Source of the DNA: SKPH01 sp051748565
Lineage (GTDB): Bacteria > Bacillota > Dethiobacteria > DTU022
Reading direction: 5' to 3'
Length of the DNA stretch: 8,499 bases
Assembly (NCBI GenBank): GCA_051748565.1
Contig: JBNJHN010000071.1
Span: 1 to 8,499 of the forward strand
Shown: piece by piece, positions 1 through 5,954 of the stretch
How the letters are laid out: each line of letters opens with the position of its first letter
How positions within the stretch are numbered: position 1 is the stretch's first letter
Made by a program: the position numbers and the translations under genes
The notes under the pieces: generated by a model
Seen by the model: only the letters and a program-made list of their open reading frames with translations
What the model was told of the DNA's origin: nothing
Databases searched by the model: none

Positions 1-70
1 GAGGCCTGGCTTTCAAGAGCGCACTTAAACTGCACCGGTTGTAAACTGTATAATCAGGGGAATGGTTTTA

Positions 71-104
71 GGGCTGGGAAAACTGACCAAAGTTTACCCG
101 GCCC
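71..104 (-). terminator. Hairpin after the threonine aldolase gene, possibly bidirectional
   Basis: The arms at 71-84 and 91-104 pair: GGGC with GCCC, GGG with CCC, and an AAACT-type inner block, with one wobble or mismatch, one A:A mismatch and a 6-base loop (85-90). The hairpin begins just past the aldolase stop codon (111-113) on the minus strand. The U-tracts are short on both sides (TTTAAT on plus, TAAAACC on minus), so it is a modest intrinsic terminator. It could serve the aldolase cluster and also any plus-strand gene ending left of the window. Confidence 0.55.
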
Positions 105-110
105 TTTAAT

Positions 111-1136
111 TTATGCTGCGGCCAGGATATCTTTGACGGCAGCTATTGTCTTCTCGATATCATTGCGGTCAACATCTTTATTTGTTGTAAATCGGACCCG
201 GTCAGGCTCTATAACCACGGTGAGTATGCCTCTTTTCTCCAGTTCACTGCCCAGCTGTTGAATTGACATTGCGGTAGGTTTAACGATAACGATATTCGTA
301 TCCACATCGTCTGGATTAAATTCGATACCTTTAAATGCAGCCAGGCCGTCAGCCAGCAGACGGGCATTGGTATGATCTTCTGCCAGGCGATCAATCATCG
401 TTTCAAGGGCAACAATTCCGGCCGCTGCAAAAATTCCGGCCTGGCGCATACCACCGCCAAGGCGCTTCCGCCAACGTCTTGCTTCTGCAACAAAGTCCTT
501 TGACCCGGCAATTATAGAACCTACCGGGGCTCCCAAGCCCTTGGAAAGGCAGAATTGGACTGATGTTGTGCAGGCTGTAAACTCTTTCACCGCCACACCG
601 GAAGCAACCGAAGCATTAAATATCCTGGCTCCGTCAAGATGAACGGGCAAGTTATGCCTGCAGGCCACATCATATACCGCTTTCATATCTTCCAGTGGAA
701 CAACCGTCCCCCCGGCCCGGTTGTGAGTGTTTTCCAGGCAGATCAAAGATGTAGGCGGAAGGTGAACATCATCTTCACGAATAGCCCATTCAACCAGTTC
801 AGCAGGCATTGAACCTCTTTTCCCCGGCAGCGGCCTGGGTTGAACTCCGGCAAACACGGAAGCAGCGGCCGCTTCGTAATAGTAAATATGCGAATCAGCT
901 TCCAGGATCACTTCGGTTCCGGGCCGGCAGTGGGTAAGAATGGCAATCTGGTTTCCCATAGTCCCGCTTGGCACAAGCATGGCCGCCTCTTTCCCAATTA
1001 TATCCGCAGCAAGTTCCTGAAGGCGGTTCACCGTGGGATCCTCTCCATAAACATCATCTCCAACTTCAGCTTCAAAAACTGCCTTACGCATCTCATCAGT
1101 AGGCAGCGTCACAGTGTCACTGCGCAAATCAATCAT
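111..1136 (-). CDS. ltaE: Low-specificity L-threonine aldolase (PLP-dependent)
   Basis: This enzyme cleaves L-threonine and L-allo-threonine to glycine and acetaldehyde in the cytosol, using pyridoxal phosphate (fold type I, beta-eliminating lyase family). The 341-residue product opens with the family hallmark MIDLRSDTVT. It keeps the SGTMGN phosphate-binding loop (about 57-62), His83 that stacks on the cofactor, the DGAR motif (168-171) that contacts the pyridine nitrogen, and Lys199 in LSKGLGAPVGS as the Schiff-base lysine. Length is normal for the family. An upstream in-frame ATG exists at 1145, but the ribosome binding site GGGAGG (1146-1151) abuts it with no spacer and sits 9 bases from the ATG at 1136, which also gives the canonical N-terminus; I therefore prefer 1136. 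It is the last gene of the minus-strand cluster, 87 bases after the DUF362 gene. LtaE is the best functional name, though stereospecificity cannot be read from the sequence. Confidence 0.93.
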   Translation of the reverse strand: MIDLRSDTVTLPTDEMRKAVFEAEVGDDVYGEDPTVNRLQELAADIIGKEAAMLVPSGTMGNQIAILTHCRPGTEVILEADSHIYYYEAAAASVFAGVQPRPLPGKRGSMPAELVEWAIREDDVHLPPTSLICLENTHNRAGGTVVPLEDMKAVYDVACRHNLPVHLDGARIFNASVASGVAVKEFTACTTSVQFCLSKGLGAPVGSIIAGSKDFVAEARRWRKRLGGGMRQAGIFAAAGIVALETMIDRLAEDHTNARLLADGLAAFKGIEFNPDDVDTNIVIVKPTAMSIQQLGSELEKRGILTVVIEPDRVRFTTNKDVDRNDIEKTIAAVKDILAAA

Positions 1137-1177
1137 TTCTTTCATCCTCCCGTCCTGTTACCCGGTAATCTCCAATA

Positions 1178-1186
1178 ATTTTACCA
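1178..1186 (-). promoter_or_regulatory. Possible extended -10 promoter for the threonine aldolase gene
   Basis: On the minus strand TGG-TAAAAT (extended -10 form TGn plus a near-consensus -10) lies about 40 bases upstream of the aldolase start. No convincing -35 box is found at the usual distance. It may give the aldolase its own transcript in addition to read-through from the genes upstream. This is a weak call resting on a single short motif. Confidence 0.25.
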
Positions 1187-1202
1187 CAGCACAAGGGCAA
1201 TT

Positions 1203-1216
1203 AAATAGTACTATTT
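1203..1216. repeat. Perfect 14-bp palindrome AAATAGTACTATTT
   Basis: The 14 bases are perfectly self-complementary with no spacer. They lie 7 bases past the DUF362 stop codon and about 17 bases upstream of the candidate aldolase -10 element, which is roughly a -35/operator position. It is AT-rich and not followed by a T-tract, so it suits a dimeric regulator site better than a terminator. Its function is not established. Confidence 0.4.
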
Positions 1217-1223
1217 CAGATCT

Positions 1224-2549
1224 CTAAGTGATTCGGAAAAATGACTCGTCAAAATCAGGATTATTTTCATAGCGAGTCATAAAAAATCCGGGCAGATTTT
1301 CAATTTGTGAAAAGAGGGCTCCGTCCGCTGGGATGCCTGCTTCTTTCAGGGAATTTAATATTTCCTGCGGATCAGGCGGGCAGCCTTTAGCGGCAAACAT
1401 TTTCTGAATTTCAGGGTGATCTTTATTTTTGCGGTACATGCATTGACCGATTAAAATTGTAGCCTTCTTGCCGGGGGAAGGCTCCATAGCCTTGCCGGTG
1501 AGAACTTCAATATCATCCCAGGGTTCTCCCTGCCAGGCCTGACGGATGGCAGTAAGAACTAAACCGTTTAACGTCGAGCAGTAAGTGCAGATAGTATGAT
1601 CAAACTTGCGGTAATAAATACCTTCAAGGCCCTGCCTGGCCAGTGCTTTAGGCATTTCGCCACGCTCACTGCGGACATATTCGAAATCATATTCATGATA
1701 AGAAGCTACTTCTTCAATTCTCTCTCCGATTACTTTAAAATCTGAAAGATCGGCTGGACGACCGGCTCTTTCAGCCGCCAGGGCAAGATGCCCGACTGCA
1801 GCCGGATCGTGACCAAGTATCTTCGAGCCGACCATGTCAGCAGAAAGCATGTCATTTGAAGCCACCAGCAGGTTGGTTCTCTTCATTCGCCCGTCAAAAC
1901 CAGGACCGCGTTCAAGGCTGTAAATACCGTCTATCAGTGTTAAGGCCGGAGGCATCGGATCGGCTATCCTGGCTATATGATAATCCAAATCTTTTACAGG
2001 ATCCGCACTGTGACATTTTTTGCGGGAAGCAAAATCAATTGTTCCTTTGAGGTTTTTGATGCCCAGACTGACTACGGTCTGGTTGTGCGTCTTCATAACC
2101 GGCAGGTTAACCAGGAAGTCACTTTCCAGGATGTCCTGATTAAATTTAAGAGTAATTCCGTCTCCCAGGTTAACTTTGATAAAAGGCCTTTTCATAATAT
2201 TTATGTAGTTCACACCGTAACGTTTTTTCAAGACATTATAGCCCAGGGTTTCAAAAGCATGCCTGGGGGTTTCGAGATCGTTGGGATCAGCGACAACTCC
2301 TTCACCGATGGTTATATTCTCTATGCCTTGTTCTTTTAACAAAACGACTATATCCTCGATTACCCTTGATGTGGTAATTACCCCCCATTTGGGGAAAGCG
2401 CAGGCTTTAGTCCAGAACACGATGTTCGGTTTAATAAATACCCGGGCCGTTGGAGGCAGTTGACTAACCCCCCCGCAATCGAAAACAGCCTTCTTAACCG
2501 ATTCGTAAGGTTTTTCATAACGAACAACCGATACAGTTTTTTCTGCCAT
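1224..2549 (-). CDS. DUF362 domain-containing protein
   Basis: The 441-residue protein has no signal peptide or membrane segment and is likely cytosolic. The family fold is recognisable from FIKPNIV (38-44), the GEGVV block (82-86) and the signature NLPVMKTH...GIKNLKG (148-169), followed by DGIYSLERGPG (207-217). DUF362 has no settled biochemical role; several relatives carry ferredoxin-type Fe-S modules. No standard ferredoxin domain is seen here, but the C-terminal region has C321-x2-C324, C370 and C390 followed by Pro, which could form a metal or cluster site (inference). The start at 2549 is supported by the ribosome binding site AGGTGA (2556-2561) 6 bases upstream. The gene lies 43 bases downstream of the transporter gene and is probably co-transcribed with it. 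The family assignment is secure; the function is unknown. Confidence 0.88.
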   Translation of the reverse strand: MAEKTVSVVRYEKPYESVKKAVFDCGGVSQLPPTARVFIKPNIVFWTKACAFPKWGVITTSRVIEDIVVLLKEQGIENITIGEGVVADPNDLETPRHAFETLGYNVLKKRYGVNYINIMKRPFIKVNLGDGITLKFNQDILESDFLVNLPVMKTHNQTVVSLGIKNLKGTIDFASRKKCHSADPVKDLDYHIARIADPMPPALTLIDGIYSLERGPGFDGRMKRTNLLVASNDMLSADMVGSKILGHDPAAVGHLALAAERAGRPADLSDFKVIGERIEEVASYHEYDFEYVRSERGEMPKALARQGLEGIYYRKFDHTICTYCSTLNGLVLTAIRQAWQGEPWDDIEVLTGKAMEPSPGKKATILIGQCMYRKNKDHPEIQKMFAAKGCPPDPQEILNSLKEAGIPADGALFSQIENLPGFFMTRYENNPDFDESFFRIT

Positions 2550-2592
2550 TTTGGTTCACCTCTCTTTTTTGCGATTGGATGCATATTCAATT

Positions 2593-4065
2593 TTAGCGCA
2601 GCAGCCCGCCGAAGATCAGGAAAGCGGTGGTGATACAAAAGGGTACAACCAGGGTGAGAGGCAGGCCTGCTTTCAAAAAATCCCCGATAGAAAAAAATCC
2701 TGATGTATAAGGTATTACATTAGTAGGGCTTGATGTAACCAGTAAAAAAGCCAGGGAAGTGGCAATAGCCACTGGGCCGGCCAGCAACCAGGGGTCCAAT
2801 CCCATGTCAGCCGAAAAAGCAATAACCAGGGGTATCATAATTACACCAGTTACCGTGTTGCTGGAGAAAAAAACTTTCAAAATTTCCACAGCCAGTACAG
2901 CCAGAAAAATACCGACAGCAAGCGATAACTGCCCCAGAGGGGAAAAAGCTATGTAAGCCAGCCAACCTGCCGCCCCTGTCTCATAAATAACTGCGCCCAG
3001 GGAAAGACCGGCAGCAATCAGGATTATTGCCCCCCAGTCGATATCCTGCTGGGCGTTTTTCCAGCTCAGCAGGTCTACTCCCGGCAGAAAAAAAAGCACA
3101 GCTGCAGAAAGGGCAACCACCTCTATCGGTAGTGAAATTCCGGTCAAGCTAAACAGCAGCGGGTCTCCCATCCAGAATAAAACAGTGGTGGCAAAGATCA
3201 TAAGGGCGGCTATTTCCCGCGAGCTAAACTTATTGCCGGCTGGAGCAATCTCTTCCGAAAACTGTTTCAGGACTTGTTCGTCCAACGGTTCCGGAGGAAA
3301 AACTTTGATCAGGATAAAGTAGGCCAGGGGTAATATAAATATTGCAGAAGGAACTCCCACAACCATCCAGCGCAGAAAATCAATCTGCACTCCGGCTAAT
3401 TCGCGCAGGTAACCGATAGCGACAATATTCGCCCCGTTGCCCACAGGGGTGGAGATTCCGCCGATAGCCGGCCCCCAGGCCACGGCTATCATCAAGGCCC
3501 GGCCAAAGTTGCTCTTTAATGGAACCGCACCAAATTTGCGCAGGATGTTCAGGGCAACAGGCAGCAGAATAGCAGATACTGACATATTAACAATCCACAT
3601 CGAAAGCAAAGCACCGAGCAAAAGAAATACCAGGACCAATTTCCTTGGCTTAAAACCAATTTTATACATTATCAGCCAGGTTAGCCGATCGGCCAAACCT
3701 GAACGGGTTAGACCTGAAGAAATAATCAGAACCCCAATAAAAAAAATGACAACTGTATTACCAAAACCATGCGCTATGGTATCCTCAAACGAGGAAAGGC
3801 CAAAGAGCGGCACAAGCAGAACTCCGAACAGGGCGGCTACGGCAAAAGGGATGGCTTCACTGACCCAAAGAATTATAACGAAAACCAAAATAGCCAGAGC
3901 AGCCCTGCCCTCCCCGCTCAGAATTACAGATGCTTCATCCCGGTTGAATATCTGAAGGGGAAGAGAGTTTATCAGGGCTAAAACTGCTATCGCTGCCAGC
4001 ATGGCAGCCCCTCTTTTTAGCGGGGACGTTTTGACTAAACCAGGTGAAATGCTATTCCGGACCAA
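2593..4065 (-). CDS. DASS/SLC13-family sodium:anion symporter
   Basis: This is an integral membrane transporter of about 11-12 hydrophobic segments and 490 residues, typical of the divalent anion:sodium symporter family, which imports dicarboxylates, citrate or sulfate with Na+. Family landmarks include WVSEAIPFAVAALF (67-80), GGISTPVGNGAN (202-213, equivalent to the usual GG..TxxGxxxN loop), SSNTVTGVIMIP (401-412) and the terminal TSSPTNVIPYTSGFF (444-458). The second SNT substrate/sodium motif is intact (402-404), but the first reads V159-N160-M161 where S-N-T is usual, so substrate choice may differ. The start is TTG at 4065 with GGGTGAGGA (4072-4080) spaced well upstream. An in-frame ATG at 4002 (Met22) also has a GAGGGG site 5 bases upstream and would still precede the first membrane helix, so the first 21 residues are uncertain. 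It is the first gene of the cluster with DUF362 and threonine aldolase. The substrate is not identifiable from the sequence. Confidence 0.88.
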   Translation of the reverse strand: MVRNSISPGLVKTSPLKRGAAMLAAIAVLALINSLPLQIFNRDEASVILSGEGRAALAILVFVIILWVSEAIPFAVAALFGVLLVPLFGLSSFEDTIAHGFGNTVVIFFIGVLIISSGLTRSGLADRLTWLIMYKIGFKPRKLVLVFLLLGALLSMWIVNMSVSAILLPVALNILRKFGAVPLKSNFGRALMIAVAWGPAIGGISTPVGNGANIVAIGYLRELAGVQIDFLRWMVVGVPSAIFILPLAYFILIKVFPPEPLDEQVLKQFSEEIAPAGNKFSSREIAALMIFATTVLFWMGDPLLFSLTGISLPIEVVALSAAVLFFLPGVDLLSWKNAQQDIDWGAIILIAAGLSLGAVIYETGAAGWLAYIAFSPLGQLSLAVGIFLAVLAVEILKVFFSSNTVTGVIMIPLVIAFSADMGLDPWLLAGPVAIATSLAFLLVTSSPTNVIPYTSGFFSIGDFLKAGLPLTLVVPFCITTAFLIFGGLLR

Positions 4066-4125
4066 TTTATATCCTCACCCTATCTTCCGGGTCTGGGCAG
4101 TGGCTTACTGCTGGAATTTGAAACG

Positions 4126-4155
4126 ATCATACCACTTAATTTGTATAACAATCAA
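4126..4155 (-). promoter_or_regulatory. Sigma-A-type promoter for the DASS transporter cluster
   Basis: On the minus strand TTGATT (4150-4155) is separated by 18 bases from TATGAT (4126-4131), and the -10 is preceded by TGG, giving an extended -10. Transcription would start near 4119, leaving a leader of about 54 bases before the TTG start. A 10-bp palindrome, CAATATATTG (4153-4162), overlaps the -35 box and could be an operator. Confidence 0.6.
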
Positions 4156-4262
4156 TATATTGCATGCCCCGATACAATTCCAAAATATAGTTATTTTTTA
4201 GATCTCTGATCCGGATGATCAAAAACTTGAATCTTTTTACGATGCAATGCTATCATAACCAC

Positions 4263-4290
4263 TTGATTATTGGCCCCCATTCGCTATAAT
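4263..4290 (+). promoter_or_regulatory. Sigma-A-type promoter for the small zinc-knuckle gene
   Basis: TTGATT (4263-4268) and a perfect TATAAT (4285-4290) are separated by 16 bases. Transcription would begin near 4297, only about 5 bases before the GTG at 4302. This argues that translation starts at the ATG at 4350 instead. It is the clearest promoter in the window. Confidence 0.75.
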
Positions 4291-4349
4291 TTATATAGGA
4301 AGTGAAACCTTCCCATTACCGGAAAGTATATTCTGAAAGGATGATATTA

Positions 4350-4562
4350 ATGGCTGAAATCAAATGCAGCTCATGTGGCCATACAGGTGAAGCAAAAGAC
4401 AAATGGTTGAAATGTCCTGAATGCGGGTATACTATGTGTCACCGCTGTGGCATCCAGAAGAAAAAGGAACTAAAAAATCTTGAAGCAATTCGTACTGGCG
4501 ATGCTTACGAACGGGCAATGGCAACCTGCCCCAGCTGTACTTACGACATGTTTTATCACTAA
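4350..4562 (+). CDS. Small protein with four CxxC zinc knuckles (function unknown)
   Basis: The 70-residue product has cysteine pairs C6/C9, C22/C25, C30/C33 and C60/C63. The first three pairs are closely spaced, with CPECGYTMCHRCG in the middle, and the fourth closes a basic, helical-looking stretch (KKKELKNLEAIR). The eight ligands could bind two zinc ions, as in double zinc ribbons or a cross-braced treble clef; this is inferred from the pattern and I do not recognise a named family. The open frame extends up to a GTG at 4302, but that codon sits almost at the predicted transcription start and lacks a leader. AAAGG (4336-4340) is well spaced for ATG 4350; ATG 4341 has no spacer. The gene stands alone, with its own promoter and a strong terminator, so it is probably expressed and not a chance frame. 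A nucleic-acid or protein-binding adaptor role is possible but unproven. Confidence 0.75.
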   Translation: MAEIKCSSCGHTGEAKDKWLKCPECGYTMCHRCGIQKKKELKNLEAIRTGDAYERAMATCPSCTYDMFYH

Positions 4563-4610
4563 GCAGAGCGAAATGGTTGTGTGAGATTAAAAAGTCATTT
4601 TCATAAGGCT

Positions 4611-4646
4611 GCCCGGTTTAGAGATATATCTATAAACCGGGCTTTT
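4611..4646 (+). terminator. Strong intrinsic terminator between convergent genes
   Basis: A perfect 10-bp stem GCCCGGTTTA (4611-4620) pairs with TAAACCGGGC (4633-4642). The loop can itself fold, since AGATATATCT (4622-4631) is self-complementary. TTTT follows at 4643-4646. It lies 48 bases after the stop of the zinc-knuckle gene and touches the stop codon of the convergent aminopeptidase. The T-tract favours plus-strand termination; on the minus strand the stem is not followed directly by Ts, although it may still slow polymerase. Confidence 0.85.
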
Positions 4647-5715
4647 AAATTTTAAATTCCCCGTTTTCCTGAACCAGTATTCCATCCAGGTAGATTTTGC
4701 CTCCACTTCGAAGATCTTTAACCATGTCCCAGTGGATCACTGATTCGTTCTTGCCACCACCCTTGGGGTAGGCCCGCCCCAGGGCAAGGTGAATTGTCCC
4801 ACCAATCTTTTCATCAAAGAGTATATCCTTGGAGAATTGAGTAATTCCATAATTAGTTCCTATGCCAAACTCGCCAATTCGCCGGGCACCCGAGTCCGTT
4901 TGCAGGACACTATCGAGCAATTCCTGGTTCTTATCGGCACTCGCTTTGACCACCAGACCATTTTTAAATTCAAGGAAGACATTGCTCAACTCCTTACCCT
5001 GGTAGATTACCGGAAAGTTGTAGTTAATGTACCCATTTGCTGATTCTTCCACAGGGGCATAAAATACTTCTCCATCAGGCATATTGTGTTCCCCATCACA
5101 CTTTATGCCGGTCCGTCCGGAAAGATTAAATTTAATGTCCGTATTTTCTCCCAGAAGATGGACAACTTCACCCTGATCAAAAGCCTCTTTGATCCTCTGC
5201 ATGAACGCAGACTGACTTTCCCAATCAATATTAGTTGCACCAAAAACAAAATCCTCGTAGTCATCCAAAGACATCTCTGCCTCCTGAGCCAGAGCCTGCG
5301 TTGGGTAGTTACAGAGAACCCAACGTATATTATCGGTAATGATCCATTCCAAAATGGGCTTATTTGCTTTCATACGCCGGGTCAGCCGGGAAGATTCAAT
5401 TCCCGAAAGCTCTTTCATATTGCCCGGTGCCCTGAGATTAATCAAAACCTGGGCTTTTTTAAAGGTAAGTTCCTCTATTTCCAGGAGTGTATCCAGTTGT
5501 TTTTCACTGGCTGTTTTAAAATAGAGTGGCTGGAGGGTAGAAAAGGTAAGCTTTAGCAGGGGAAAAGCATCCATGGACAAAACCTTCCGGAAAAGAATTT
5601 CCACCATAGGTTTGCCAAGCTCAGTGGAAGCTATTAAAACTGTATCTCCCGGCTGAACCCGGGTGGAATGATTCAAAAGTATCTCCGCCAGTTGCTCAAG
5701 ACGTGGATCTCGCAT
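4645..5715 (-). CDS. M29-family metallo-aminopeptidase (AmpS/AmpT-like)
   Basis: This is a cytosolic metal-dependent aminopeptidase that removes N-terminal residues from peptides. The 356-residue protein has the M29 layout: an N-terminal domain from RLEQLAEILLNHSTRVQPGDTV-like sequence (5-26) and a C-terminal catalytic half. The expected metal ligands can be placed at Glu216 (PDGEVFYAP), Glu282 (GEFGIGTN), His309 and Tyr316 (HLALGRAY) and His328/Asp330 (VIHWDMV), so the enzyme looks active. It is somewhat shorter than the roughly 400-residue classical AmpS/AmpT proteins, with the segment between Tyr316 and His328 reduced, as seen in many M29 relatives. The start is supported by GGAAGGA (5723-5729) 7 bases upstream. 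It converges on the zinc-knuckle gene and diverges from the MATE gene. No clear minus-strand promoter was found in the 239-base gap. Confidence 0.9.
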   Translation of the reverse strand: MRDPRLEQLAEILLNHSTRVQPGDTVLIASTELGKPMVEILFRKVLSMDAFPLLKLTFSTLQPLYFKTASEKQLDTLLEIEELTFKKAQVLINLRAPGNMKELSGIESSRLTRRMKANKPILEWIITDNIRWVLCNYPTQALAQEAEMSLDDYEDFVFGATNIDWESQSAFMQRIKEAFDQGEVVHLLGENTDIKFNLSGRTGIKCDGEHNMPDGEVFYAPVEESANGYINYNFPVIYQGKELSNVFLEFKNGLVVKASADKNQELLDSVLQTDSGARRIGEFGIGTNYGITQFSKDILFDEKIGGTIHLALGRAYPKGGGKNESVIHWDMVKDLRSGGKIYLDGILVQENGEFKI

Positions 5716-5954
5716 TATATTATCCTTCCATTAAGAATTTTTTTATTTCAAGCTGCGATTACCGAAATAATTCTCCATCCTGTTCAAATTATCCTTTTGG
5801 GCGTTTTCCTTATTTGCGGTTGACCACTCCAGGGAACCTGTTTTTCCGCCTGCTTAAATCACTGCTCCGGGTTCATTTGCAATTGTGCAAAGATAAATAT
5901 TAAAGGTAAAAAGTAGCTAATAGAGAATAAATTATGAGGAGGAAATAATCGTTA
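5716..5954. promoter_or_regulatory. Divergent intergenic region, aminopeptidase / MATE transporter
   Basis: The 239 bases separate two divergent starts and must hold promoters for both, yet no clean -35/-10 pair is visible. For the MATE gene, TTGCAA (5877-5882) with TATTAA (5898-5903) has only a 15-base spacer. The inverted repeat TTTGCA-ATTG-TGCAAA (5876-5891) overlaps that box and is a candidate operator. The MATE ribosome binding site AGGAGG lies at 5937-5942. No riboswitch or T-box signature was recognised. Confidence 0.4.

Noticed and set aside
3..44. A plus-strand frame ending at TAA 42-44, possibly the tail of a gene left of the window
   Set aside because: Only 13 codons are visible and nothing in them is recognisable. 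The hairpin at 71-104 would suit a convergent gene end, but this is not enough to call a CDS.
3437..3955. 172-codon plus-strand frame opposite the DASS transporter
   Set aside because: It is a low-complexity, Arg/Pro/Thr-rich product mirroring the membrane protein codons. It has no ribosome binding site or recognisable domain.
4302..4349. GTG-initiated 16-residue extension of the zinc-knuckle protein
   Set aside because: The predicted transcript starts near 4297, leaving no room for a ribosome binding site. The ATG at 4350 has a well-placed AAAGG.
5703..5903. 66-codon plus-strand frame in the aminopeptidase/MATE gap
   Set aside because: It starts at a GTG inside the opposite-strand aminopeptidase start, has no ribosome binding site, and its product lacks protein-like features. 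It is treated as chance.
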